A stretch of DNA of 64,000 nucleotides from Nitratireductor thuwali. GTDB lineage: Bacteria > Pseudomonadota > Alphaproteobacteria > Rhizobiales > Rhizobiaceae. Location: positions 166,501-230,500 of the forward strand of contig NZ_CP030942.1 of assembly GCF_036621415.1 (NCBI RefSeq), read 5' to 3'. Numbering within the stretch: the first letter of the stretch is position 1; each line of letters opens with the position of its first letter. The translations under genes were made by a program, and so were the position numbers. The notes under the pieces were generated by a model, which ran no database searches, was not told the origin of the DNA, and saw only the letters and a list, made by a program, of their open reading frames with translations. Shown in pieces: positions 51,775 through 60,475 of the stretch.

Positions 51775-53204
51775 GCTCTGCGCAACTCGCCTTCGCCATC
51801 AAGTCGGTGCGCATCCATGAGCGCCCGGTCGAACTGCGGCTGCCCTTCAAGTTCGGCAGCGCCGCGGTGCGGCGCACGGCACAGGCCTTCGCAGCGATCA
51901 TCGTCGAGACCGCGGACGGCCGCCGGGCGACGGGGCACTCGGCGCAGCTCATGGTGCCGCGCTGGTTCAACAAGGCGCCGGGGCTGACCAACGAGGACAC
52001 GGTCGAGGAGCTGCGCGAAAGCGTGGCGCAGGCGCGGCAGGCTGTGCGCGGCGCCTCGAACACCGCCAGCGCCGCCGCCCATGCCGCCGACTGCCGCGCC
52101 GGCGTCGAGGCGGCCATGACCGGCGGAGGAACGCCCCGCCTTGCCGCCGGCTTCGGCCCGGCGCTGCTGGAGATGGCGCTGATCGACGCTGCCTGCCGCC
52201 TCGCCGGCCTTCCCTTCGACACGGCGCTCAACGCCGATATTTTCGGCCTGACGGACCATTGCCCGGACGACCTGTCGCAGGACGCCCTCCTGCACCGGCT
52301 GCGCAAGGCGCGCCTGCCGCGCTCCATCTTCCTGCGCCACACGGTGGGCCAGGATGCGCCGCTTTACGAGCGCGAGCTGGGCCCCGGCGCCCCCGAGGAC
52401 GGCCTGCCCGTCGCGCTGGAAACGGTGATCGCAAGCCAGGGCGTGCGCTACTTCAAGATCAAGCTGAACGGCGACCTGGACGAGGATGTCGGGCGGCTGG
52501 AGCGCCTTTCCGCCTTCCTCGGCGAACGCTGCCCGGACTACCGGGCCACGCTCGACGCCAATGAGCAATACGATCTCGACGCATTTGCCGGGCTGGCGGC
52601 GCGCTTGGCCGGCGATGCGGCGCTCAAGCTCTTCGCCGAGCGCATGCTGTTCGTCGAGCAGCCCTTCGCGCGCGATGTGGCGCTCGGGCATGACGGCATC
52701 GCCGATCTGCTTCGCCGGACCGGCCTGCCCGTCATCATCGACGAGAGCGACGAGAGCCTCGACAGTTTCCCCCGGGCGCTCGAGCTCGGCTATGCGGGAA
52801 CGTCGGTCAAATCCTGCAAGGGCGTCTTCCGCGCCCTCATTAACGCGGCCCGCGCCGACCAGCATCGAGCCGCCGGACGCACGGCGCAGCTTTCGGCCGA
52901 GGACCTGACCTGCCAGCCGGGCCTGTGCATCCAGCAGGATTTGGCCATGGCCGGGGTCTGCGGCGCCACCCATATCGAGCGCAACGGCCATCATTTCGTA
53001 GCCGGAATGGCCGGTGCTCCCGAGGAGGAAGTCGCCGCCTATCTCGACCGGCACGGCGATCTCTACCGCCCCTTCGGCGACGGCGACGCGACGCTCGACA
53101 TCATCGACGGAACCTTGTCGCTCGGCTCGCTGGCAACCCCCGGCTTCGGCTCGGCCGTCACACCTCAGTTCGACCCATACGCATCTCAGGAGACCTCGGA
53201 ATGA
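51771..53204 (+). CDS. Enolase-superfamily enzyme, muconate-lactonising subgroup-like
   Basis: 477 residues, longer than the usual 370-400 because of an extended N-terminal region and a long linker (about 85-215). Catalytic set: K229 and K231 (YFKIKLNGD), D262 (TLDANEQ), E296 (FVEQPF), D324/E325 (IIDESDE), then K347 and K350 (SVKSCKG). Lys on both faces fits the muconate lactonising/epimerase subgroup rather than the His-Asp dehydratases. Substrate unknown. GGGAGG precedes the ATG, which overlaps a tiny upstream frame. The stop overlaps the next gene start. Confidence 0.8.
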   Translation: MSSAQLAFAIKSVRIHERPVELRLPFKFGSAAVRRTAQAFAAIIVETADGRRATGHSAQLMVPRWFNKAPGLTNEDTVEELRESVAQARQAVRGASNTASAAAHAADCRAGVEAAMTGGGTPRLAAGFGPALLEMALIDAACRLAGLPFDTALNADIFGLTDHCPDDLSQDALLHRLRKARLPRSIFLRHTVGQDAPLYERELGPGAPEDGLPVALETVIASQGVRYFKIKLNGDLDEDVGRLERLSAFLGERCPDYRATLDANEQYDLDAFAGLAARLAGDAALKLFAERMLFVEQPFARDVALGHDGIADLLRRTGLPVIIDESDESLDSFPRALELGYAGTSVKSCKGVFRALINAARADQHRAAGRTAQLSAEDLTCQPGLCIQQDLAMAGVCGATHIERNGHHFVAGMAGAPEEEVAAYLDRHGDLYRPFGDGDATLDIIDGTLSLGSLATPGFGSAVTPQFDPYASQETSE

Positions 53205-54352
53205 AGAAACAGCGCATCGGCATCATCATGCACGGCGTCACCGGACGCATGGGCATGAACCAGCACCTCATCCGCTCGGTGCTGGCGATCCGCGACCAGG
53301 GCGGCATCGCGCTTTCGGACGGCACGATGCTGGTGCCCGACCCGATCCTCGTCGGCCGCAACCCGGACAAGATCGAGGCGCTGGCGACCCGGCTCGGCGT
53401 CGCCCGCTTCACCGCCGATCTCGACGCCGCGCTCGCCAATCCGGACGACACCATTTTCTTCGACGCGGCCTCCACCAAGCTTCGCCCTGAACTGCTGAAG
53501 AAGGCGATCGACGCCGGCAAGCATGTCTATTGCGAAAAGCCCATCGCCGAAAAGCTGGACATCGCCGTCGACATCGCCCGCTATGCCAAGGAAAAGGGCG
53601 TCAAGAACGGCGTGGTCCACGACAAGCTCGACCTGCCCGGCCTGCTCAAGCTCAAGCGGCTGCGCGATGCCGGCTTCTTCGGTAAGATCCTGTCGGTGCG
53701 CGGCGAGTTCGGCTATTGGGTGTTCGAGGGCGACTTCCTGCCCGCCCAGCGGCCAAGCTGGAACTACCGCGCCGAGGATGGCGGCGGCATCATCTCCGAC
53801 ATGATCTGCCATTGGCGCTACGTGCTCGACAATGTGTTCGCGCCGGTCAAGTCCATCTCGTGCCTGGGCGCGACCCATATCCCCGAGCGCTGGGACGAGA
53901 ACGGCAGGCCCTACAAGGCCACCGCCGACGATGCGGCCTATGCGACCTTCGAGCTCGAAGGCGGCATCATTGCGCAGATCAATTCGTCCTGGGCGGTGCG
54001 CGTGCGGCGCGACGATCTCGTCACCTTCCAGGTCGACGGCACCCATGGCTCGGCCGTGGCCGGGCTTCATTCCTGCCTCACCCAGCACCGCGCCAACACG
54101 CCCAAGCCCGTGTGGAACCCGGACCAGAAGCAGACCATGAACTTCTTCGACGATTGGGAGGAAGTGCCGGACAACATGGTCTTCGACAACGGCTTCAAGG
54201 TGCAGTGGGAAGAGTTCCTGCGCCATGTGGCCGAGGACGGCCCGTGGAAATACACGCTGGTCGAGGGCGCCAAGGGCGTGCAGCTCGTCGATTGCGCGCT
54301 GGAAAGCTGGCGCAAGCGCTGCTGGGTCGACGTTCCGGCGCTGGAGATCTGA
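53201..54352 (+). CDS. Gfo/Idh/MocA-family oxidoreductase
   Basis: 383 residues from ATG 53201, with AGGAGA upstream and a 4-base overlap with the previous gene. The Rossmann start IGIIMHGVTGRMGMNQHL resembles the nucleotide motif of dihydrodipicolinate reductase. The family EKP motif is in YCEKPIAEKLD near residue 111. The substrate domain has GGGIISDMICHWRYVLDNVF. It probably oxidises or reduces a sugar or keto sugar with NAD(P). It is followed by the DUF993 gene after 2 bases, so the two steps are likely consecutive. Confidence 0.82.
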   Translation: MKKQRIGIIMHGVTGRMGMNQHLIRSVLAIRDQGGIALSDGTMLVPDPILVGRNPDKIEALATRLGVARFTADLDAALANPDDTIFFDAASTKLRPELLKKAIDAGKHVYCEKPIAEKLDIAVDIARYAKEKGVKNGVVHDKLDLPGLLKLKRLRDAGFFGKILSVRGEFGYWVFEGDFLPAQRPSWNYRAEDGGGIISDMICHWRYVLDNVFAPVKSISCLGATHIPERWDENGRPYKATADDAAYATFELEGGIIAQINSSWAVRVRRDDLVTFQVDGTHGSAVAGLHSCLTQHRANTPKPVWNPDQKQTMNFFDDWEEVPDNMVFDNGFKVQWEEFLRHVAEDGPWKYTLVEGAKGVQLVDCALESWRKRCWVDVPALEI

Positions 54353-54354
54353 CC

Positions 54355-55521
54355 ATGGCCATGCTGAAACTGCCGGACGCACAAGGCGGGCTCGTCCCGC
54401 TCACGCTTTCCACGCCGAAAAGCCACCCGGTCGAGCCCGCTGCCTATAACCGCAAGGTGCTGGCCGCCGCCCATGTGGTGGCCGATCCGCTGGCCGATGT
54501 CGACCCATGGCTGGAGCCGGCCATCGACTGGGACCGCACCATCGCCTTCCGCGAGCATCTGTGGGACCTCGGGCTGGGCGTCGCCGAAGCCATGGACACC
54601 GCCCAGCGCGGCATGGGGCTCACCTGGGAGCACTCGCTGGAGCTTATCCAGCGCTCCGTCGCGGCGCAGAAGGCAAGGGGCGGCGGTGCCGTGATGGCCT
54701 GCGGCGCGGGCACCGATCACCTGCCCCCCTCCCCCGATCTCTCGCTCGACGACGTGATCGCGGCTTACGAGGAGCAGTGTGAGGCCGTCGAGAAAGCCGG
54801 AGGGCGCATCATCCTGATGGCCAGCCGGGCGCTCGCCGCCTGCGCCAGATCGCCCGACGATTACGGCATGGTCTACGACCGCATTCTCTCAAAGGTGGCC
54901 GAGCCGGTCATCATCCATTGGCTGGGCGAAATGTTCGATCCGGCGCTGGAAGGCTATTGGGGCTCGTCCGACCATATGAGGGCAATGGACACCTGCCTCG
55001 ACATTCTCGCCCGCAACGCGGCCAAGATCGACGGCATCAAGATCTCGCTGCTTTCGGCGGAAAAGGAAATCGCCATGCGCGAGCGCCTGCCGGAAGGCGT
55101 GATCATGTATACGGGAGACGATTTCAACTATCCCGACCTGATCGAGGGCGACGAGCGGGGCTACTCGCACGCGCTGCTCGGCATCTTCGACGCCATCGCC
55201 CCGCAGGCGGCCAGCGCGCTGACGGCGCTCGGCAAGGGCGAGCGGGCGCGCTATCGCGAAATCCTCGACCCGACGGTTCCCCTGTCGCGGCACATCTTCA
55301 AGGCGCCGACGCGCTTCTACAAGACCGGCGTCGTGTTCCTCGCCTATCTCAACGGCTTCCAGGACCATTTCACCATGATCGGCGGCCAGGAGAGCACGCG
55401 CTCGACGCTGCACCTTGCAGAACTGATCCGGCTTGCCGATGCAGCCGGCGCGCTGAGCGATCCCGAACGGGCCGCGGCGCGGGCGCGGCCCGTCTTCGCG
55501 GCGCGTGGGCTGGAGGTCTGA
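54355..55521 (+). CDS. DUF993 protein, dihydrodipicolinate synthase/aldolase-like
   Basis: 388 residues from ATG 54355. It reads as a DUF993 family member, thought to adopt the TIM barrel of dihydrodipicolinate synthase and KDG aldolases. Lys229 in IDGIKISLL is a candidate Schiff-base residue by analogy with the GIK motif of that superfamily. Other conserved-looking blocks are WEHSLELIQRSVAAQKA and NGFQDHFTMIGGQESTRS. A C-C lyase acting on a keto-deoxy acid made by the neighbouring enzymes is plausible but unproven. It lies 2 bases after the Gfo/Idh gene. Confidence 0.72.
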   Translation: MAMLKLPDAQGGLVPLTLSTPKSHPVEPAAYNRKVLAAAHVVADPLADVDPWLEPAIDWDRTIAFREHLWDLGLGVAEAMDTAQRGMGLTWEHSLELIQRSVAAQKARGGGAVMACGAGTDHLPPSPDLSLDDVIAAYEEQCEAVEKAGGRIILMASRALAACARSPDDYGMVYDRILSKVAEPVIIHWLGEMFDPALEGYWGSSDHMRAMDTCLDILARNAAKIDGIKISLLSAEKEIAMRERLPEGVIMYTGDDFNYPDLIEGDERGYSHALLGIFDAIAPQAASALTALGKGERARYREILDPTVPLSRHIFKAPTRFYKTGVVFLAYLNGFQDHFTMIGGQESTRSTLHLAELIRLADAAGALSDPERAAARARPVFAARGLEV

Positions 55522-55522
55522 G

Positions 55523-56341
55523 ATGCCTTCCGCAAAGGACATGTCGCTCAACACGGCGACGGTGCGCGAACAGTGGAATCTGCGCCAATGCATCGAGGGC
55601 GCCGCGCGCCATGGGCTGGGCGGCATCGCGCCGTGGCGCGACAAGCTCGCCGAGCTCGGCGCGAAGGAAGCGGCCCGCATGATCGCCGATAACGGCCTTG
55701 TCGTCACCGGCCTTTGCCGGGGCGGCATGTTCACCCGCGACGGCAAGGTGAGCCAGGCAGCGCTCGACGACAACAAATCCGCCGTGGACGAGGCCGTGAC
55801 GATCGGGGCGGCCTGCCTCGTCATGGTGGTCGGGGGGCTGGAGCCGGGGTCGAAAGATCTCGGCTCCGCCCACCGCTTCGTCGAGGAAGGCCTTGCCAAG
55901 ACGCTCGACTATGCGCGCGCTGCCGGCATGCCCGTTGCCATCGAGCCGCTGCATCCCATGTACGCCGCCGACCGCGCCTGCGTGTCGACCATGCGCCAGG
56001 CGCTCGACATCTGCGACCGCCTCGGCCCCGGCATCGGCGTCGCCTGCGACGTCTACCATACCTGGTGGGACTTCGAGCTGGAGGCGCAGATCGCCCGCGC
56101 CGGCAAGGACCGCCTCATGGCCTACCATGTGTGCGACTGGCTGGTGCCGACGACCGATCTCCTGCTCGACCGCGGCATGATGGGCGACGGCGTCATAGAC
56201 CTGCCGCGCATCCGCTCTTGGGTCGAGAAGGCCGGCTTCACCGGCCTGCAGGAAGTGGAGATCTTCTCCGCCCAGAACTGGTGGAAACGCGATCCCGACG
56301 AGGTGCTCGCCACAATCGTCGAACGCGCGGCGATCTGCTGA
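55523..56341 (+). CDS. Sugar phosphate isomerase/epimerase-like TIM barrel
   Basis: 272 residues from ATG 55523, whose bases overlap nothing but lie 1 base after the DUF993 stop. Metal ligands in order: Glu in VAIEPLHPMY, Asp in VACDVYHTWWDF, His in MAYHVCDW and Glu in LQEVEIFS. It is a paralogous fold to the protein at 50870 but a different subfamily. It is the last gene of the TetR-controlled operon. With two isomerases, the pathway probably needs two ketose/aldose or epimer shifts. Confidence 0.82.
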   Translation: MPSAKDMSLNTATVREQWNLRQCIEGAARHGLGGIAPWRDKLAELGAKEAARMIADNGLVVTGLCRGGMFTRDGKVSQAALDDNKSAVDEAVTIGAACLVMVVGGLEPGSKDLGSAHRFVEEGLAKTLDYARAAGMPVAIEPLHPMYAADRACVSTMRQALDICDRLGPGIGVACDVYHTWWDFELEAQIARAGKDRLMAYHVCDWLVPTTDLLLDRGMMGDGVIDLPRIRSWVEKAGFTGLQEVEIFSAQNWWKRDPDEVLATIVERAAIC

Positions 56342-56601
56342 CATAGCAGAGCGTGAGGAATTCCAGGCGGAGCCAGGCACCCCACCGTCGTCATCCCGGA
56401 AGCCCGAAGCGCTATCCGCGACTCATTGGAAGGTCATCGTAGAACGCGACCCCTCTGAGCTTGTCGAAGGGCTCGCCCCGGCGCATGTCAGCGTCAGCGG
56501 TCCCTTCTGCAGAACTCGGCCGCGCCAACCCAATAGGCCCCGGCTCTCCCTGCGGACAGGATGTGGCCGAAGCCAAACCGATCTGAACTCTCCCCGCCCC
56601 G
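56342..56601. other. Gene-free 260-base region with repeat fragments
   Basis: No gene seen between the convergent isomerase and M16 peptidase genes. The stretch contains pieces that read like degraded intergenic repeats, for example CGTCATCCCGGAAGC (near 56388) and CTGAGCTTGTCGAAGGGCTC (56455-56474). No strong terminator hairpin was identified. Confidence 0.4.
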
Positions 56602-59454
56602 TCAGAGCTGCGGCGCCGACGGCACGATTTCCAGGGGCAGGTCGAGCGATTCGAGCTGGTCCTTCACCTTGTCCGCGTCGCCGACGACGACCCAGATCAT
56701 CTGATCGTCGTTGATCGCCTCGCGCGCGGCAGAATCGAGCTGCGCGGCCGTCATGTCGCGGTAATCCGCAGCGAGCGTGTCGTAATAATCGTCCGGACGC
56801 CCGTAGAGATCGTTGCGCTGCATCCCGTCAAGCACGGCATAGGAGGTCTCGAACCTGCCGGGAATTTCCCGGATGCGGCCGTTCTTGGTGCGCTCGAGCT
56901 CGGCAGCGGTCACGCCCTTGTCGGTCAGGAACGCCCTGATCCCGGTCCGCAGCGCGATGAGCGCCGGTCCGGTCTTGTCCGCCTGCACGGGTGCGGTGAC
57001 GACAAAGGGAACGCGCCCCGCGACGCGGTCGATCTGCGCCGACACGCCATAGGACCAGCCCTTGGTTTCCCGCAGGTCCATATTCAGACGCGACAGGAAA
57101 CCGCCGCCCAGAACCTCGTTGGCCGCGAGAAGATCGGTCATCTCCTCCGCCCCCTCGATCGCCAGGACCATCCCGCCGACGATGAGCGACTGCGGCGAAT
57201 CCTTGCGGTCGACCAACACGATGCGCGGCCTGGGCGCGGGAAGCGGGGCATCGAAATTCTTCGTGCCGGCAGGCCCCTGCCCCTGCCAGTCACCGAAGCG
57301 CGCTTCCAGCAGCGGCTCGATATCGGCAAGCGGCCGGTCGCTGACCACGAAGAAGCGCGCTTTCTCGGGGCGGAACCAGGCGCGATGAAACGCAATGAGG
57401 TCGTCGCGGCCGGTCCCGGCAACCGCGGCGGGATCGCCCGTGCCCGTGCCCGGCGCCCCATAGGGGTGGGAGGTGCCGTAGAGCAGCGGGGGCAACGTGC
57501 GGAACGCAAGGCCGAAAGGCTCCGTCATCTCGTTCGCGATGCCCGCAAGCTGCCGCTCGCGCTGTTGCTCGACCTTGTCGGGCGCGAAGGCCGGATTGCG
57601 CACGATATCCGCGAACAGATCGAGCGAGGGCGCCAGATTGCCGGACAGCGCGGAGAGATTGACGTCGGTGCGGTCCATCGTTGCGCCGCCATAGATCGTA
57701 GCGCCGAGGCGTTCCTGGCGCTCGGCGATCTCAACCGAATCGAGGCTGGTTGTGCCTTCCTCGAGAAGCGCCGACATGAGGGCTTGCGTACCAAGCTTGG
57801 CCTGGGGATCGGCGGCGAGCCCTGCATCGAAGCTCAGCGCGATCCGCGTCAGCGGAACCGCATTGCGATTGGCATAGACGACTTCGACGCCGTTGGAGAG
57901 CTTGGTGCGCGTGACTGCAGGGAAATCGAGTTCCTCGACCCTGCCCAGTTCCGGCAGCTTCGAGCGATCGAGCGCAGCCTTCGCACCTGCGCTTGCCTCA
58001 CTGGCAGGTGCGGGTTTCGGCTTTTCGTCCTCTTGAGGCGCGCTGGAATTGGCTTGCGACGCGACCGCTTCCTCGTAAGGTTCCCGGTCGCCGGGAACGA
58101 CGCGCAGCGCATAGGCAGGGCGCTTCAGCCATTTCTGCATCGCCGCCGTGACCTGCGCCGGCGTGGTCGCGGCGAGGGCGGCGAGCTGCTTCTTGTAGAA
58201 ATCGGGATCGCCGGAATAAAGCAGGCCTTCTGCAAGCGCGACGGCCTTGCCGCCAAAACCGCCCACCGATTCAAGCCCGGCAATATCGCCGGCGACCTTC
58301 CGCATGACGACGCGCTTCACTTCATCGACGGTTGGCCCTTTTTCGATATAGTCGGCCAAGATCGCATCGAGGCGTTGCGAAACCATGTCGGTATCGGCGC
58401 CCGGCGCTACCTCGACGCGCACCTCGAAAAAGCCGATCTGCGCGAGCATTTGCACGTTGGCTGAAACGCTCAGCGCAACCTTTTCCTCGCGCACCAGGAT
58501 GTTTTCGAGCCGGGAGGTGGCGAGGCCGCCGAGCATGTAAGCACCCACGGAAAGCGGTATCGTGTCGGGATCGTTGAGACCGGGTACGATCCAGTTGCGA
58601 TAGAGCTGCGTGGTGGCCACGCGATCCTTCATCACCTCATCCTTGCGGGCGACGAGCGTGGGGATCGGTGCGACGACGGGCTCCTTCTCCGGGCCTCGCG
58701 CGATGTCGCCGAAATATCTTTCGACCAGCGGCTTCGCGGTCTCCACATCGACGTCGCCGGCCAGCACGAGGACCGCATTGTTGGGCCCGTAATACTGGCG
58801 GAACCAATCGCGGACGTCCTCAAGGCTCGCCGCGTCGAGGTCGGCCATCGAGCCGATCGGCGAATGTCCATAGGGATGGCCTTCCGGCAGCAACGCCGCG
58901 AGCCGCGCGTATTCGACGAGGCCATAGGGCCGGTTGTCGCCCTGCCGCTTCTCATTCTGAACGACGCCGCGCTGGTTATCGAGCGTTTTCTGGGTTACCG
59001 CACCGAGCAGGTGGCCCATGCGCTCCGATTCCAGGAACAATGTCCGCTCCAGCGCGCCCGTTGGCACGGTTTCGAAATAGTTGGTGCGGTCGAACGAAGT
59101 CGTTCCATTGACATCGGTCGCGCCCATCTGCTGCAGCGGTTCGAAGAAATCGCCGGGCACGTTTTCCGTTCCGTTGAACATCAGATGCTCGAAAAGATGC
59201 GCGAAACCCGTCTTGCCCTTCGGTTCGTCCTTGGACCCCACATCGTACCAGACGGAGACGGCAACGATCGGCGCCTTCCGGTCGGTGTGCACCAGAACGC
59301 GCAGGCCGTTGTCGAGCGTGAAGCGCTCATACGGGATATCGACCTTTTCGATCAGCTCGCCGGTCGGAACAGGCTGCGACGGTTGGGCCAAGGCTGATAG
59401 CGAGACAAGGGCGATTATGGGCGCGGCAAGCACCCCGACTATAAAGCGATACAT
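56602..59454 (-). CDS. Two-domain M16 family zinc metallopeptidase (pitrilysin/PqqL type)
   Basis: 950 residues with a signal peptide (about 1-23, cleavage after ALA), so probably periplasmic. The inverted zinc motif HxxEH is complete: His86, Glu89 and His90 in FAHLFEHLMFNG, with a downstream Glu in VVQNEKRQGDNR. The N-terminal active half (to about 490) and a C-terminal non-catalytic half (from about 510, LSNGVEVVYANR) are fused, with an Ala/Pro/Lys linker (DEKPKPAPASEASAGA). It degrades peptides in a closed chamber. The AT-rich 237-base region upstream holds its promoter. Confidence 0.92.
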   Translation of the reverse strand: MYRFIVGVLAAPIIALVSLSALAQPSQPVPTGELIEKVDIPYERFTLDNGLRVLVHTDRKAPIVAVSVWYDVGSKDEPKGKTGFAHLFEHLMFNGTENVPGDFFEPLQQMGATDVNGTTSFDRTNYFETVPTGALERTLFLESERMGHLLGAVTQKTLDNQRGVVQNEKRQGDNRPYGLVEYARLAALLPEGHPYGHSPIGSMADLDAASLEDVRDWFRQYYGPNNAVLVLAGDVDVETAKPLVERYFGDIARGPEKEPVVAPIPTLVARKDEVMKDRVATTQLYRNWIVPGLNDPDTIPLSVGAYMLGGLATSRLENILVREEKVALSVSANVQMLAQIGFFEVRVEVAPGADTDMVSQRLDAILADYIEKGPTVDEVKRVVMRKVAGDIAGLESVGGFGGKAVALAEGLLYSGDPDFYKKQLAALAATTPAQVTAAMQKWLKRPAYALRVVPGDREPYEEAVASQANSSAPQEDEKPKPAPASEASAGAKAALDRSKLPELGRVEELDFPAVTRTKLSNGVEVVYANRNAVPLTRIALSFDAGLAADPQAKLGTQALMSALLEEGTTSLDSVEIAERQERLGATIYGGATMDRTDVNLSALSGNLAPSLDLFADIVRNPAFAPDKVEQQRERQLAGIANEMTEPFGLAFRTLPPLLYGTSHPYGAPGTGTGDPAAVAGTGRDDLIAFHRAWFRPEKARFFVVSDRPLADIEPLLEARFGDWQGQGPAGTKNFDAPLPAPRPRIVLVDRKDSPQSLIVGGMVLAIEGAEEMTDLLAANEVLGGGFLSRLNMDLRETKGWSYGVSAQIDRVAGRVPFVVTAPVQADKTGPALIALRTGIRAFLTDKGVTAAELERTKNGRIREIPGRFETSYAVLDGMQRNDLYGRPDDYYDTLAADYRDMTAAQLDSAAREAINDDQMIWVVVGDADKVKDQLESLDLPLEIVPSAPQL

Positions 59455-59691
59455 AAAATCCTTCCTCTTAATAGCAAATAACTCGAAACAAGATCCAATA
59501 ATGACGGAATTTTGTTTTCGTTGCTTATAAAGATTAATTCCTAAATAGTTATTTACTATACATATTCAATACGGTTTGTACATCCACCATATACTGATCC
59601 GGATCATGGTCGCAATACCTCATGTACATCAATCGGAGACGACGCCGGCGCGCCCTTCTCACATTCTGCCCTGGGCGTTAAATGTGGCTTC
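59455..59691. promoter_or_regulatory. AT-rich divergent control region
   Basis: This gap between divergent genes is markedly AT-rich (for example TAGTTATTTACTATACATAT around 59547-59566), unlike the rest of the window. TGTACATC occurs twice (59577-59584 and 59633-59640), 56 bases apart, and GATCCGGATC is at 59596-59605. These are candidate regulator sites. Specific -35/-10 pairs were not fixed. Confidence 0.45.
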
Positions 59692-60465
59692 ATGAGTACC
59701 GAACGGAACGCACGGCCGAAACTCGGGATCATCCTGCCGGACGATCCCATCGCATCCGAGATGCATCGTCTCGATTCCTGGCTCGCCGCGAGAGGGCGCG
59801 ACGACGTCACGGCGCTCACGCTTCTGTCCAGGATCGAGGGCGGGCATCTCGAGGACATCCTCTTCAAGGCCGGCGATGCGGAGGTCATAGGGCCTGTCGC
59901 GGGCGAGCTCGCGGCACTGGGCTGCGACGCCATCGTCTGGGCCTGCACCAGCGGCAGCTTCATCGGCGGGCTTTCCTGGGCGCAGGCGCAGGCGTCTGCC
60001 CTGGCCGTGATCGCGGCGCGCCCGGTCACCAGCACGAGCCTTGCCTTCATCGCCGCGCTGAACGCCCTTCAATTGGACAGGGTGCACCTGCTGGGGGCCT
60101 ATCCCGAACCGGTAACGCAGGCGTTCAAAGCCTGCCTCGCCTCGGCCGGGATCTCGGTGGAACGATGGCAGGCCCTGGATTCGCCCGACGGCCCAAGCTC
60201 GTTCCGCCTCTCCCTCGTCGATGAGGTCGACCGTTTCGCCGGATCACTGCCGGCTCGTGGAGATGAACCCATCCTGATCCCGGACACGGCGATCAACAGC
60301 CTCGACCTCGTCGAAGATCTGGAAAGGCGAACCGGGCGCACGGTTCTGACAGCCAACCAGGTCTCGCTTTGGCATGGGCTTTCCCTGCTGGGAGTCGGAA
60401 CAGCCATCTCCGGGGCGGGCCGGCTTCTGGCCGGCGAAACCCGTAACACAGTATCCTCGACATAA
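59692..60465 (+). CDS. Asp/Glu racemase superfamily protein (maleate isomerase/arylmalonate decarboxylase-like), one-Cys form
   Basis: 257 residues. The first catalytic Cys is present as Cys85 in IVWACTSGSFIGG. In maleate isomerases a second Cys occurs in a SCT-like motif before the LDVIDELE helix. Here the matching segment reads LIPDTAINSLDLVEDLERR, so Asp replaces that Cys. The TANQVSLWHGL C-terminal motif is typical. The enzyme may isomerise, decarboxylate or racemise a dicarboxylic or related acid. It lies 10 bases before an MDR oxidoreductase gene, with which it likely forms an operon. Confidence 0.75.
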   Translation: MSTERNARPKLGIILPDDPIASEMHRLDSWLAARGRDDVTALTLLSRIEGGHLEDILFKAGDAEVIGPVAGELAALGCDAIVWACTSGSFIGGLSWAQAQASALAVIAARPVTSTSLAFIAALNALQLDRVHLLGAYPEPVTQAFKACLASAGISVERWQALDSPDGPSSFRLSLVDEVDRFAGSLPARGDEPILIPDTAINSLDLVEDLERRTGRTVLTANQVSLWHGLSLLGVGTAISGAGRLLAGETRNTVSST

Positions 60466-60475
60466 AGGAGCCCCC

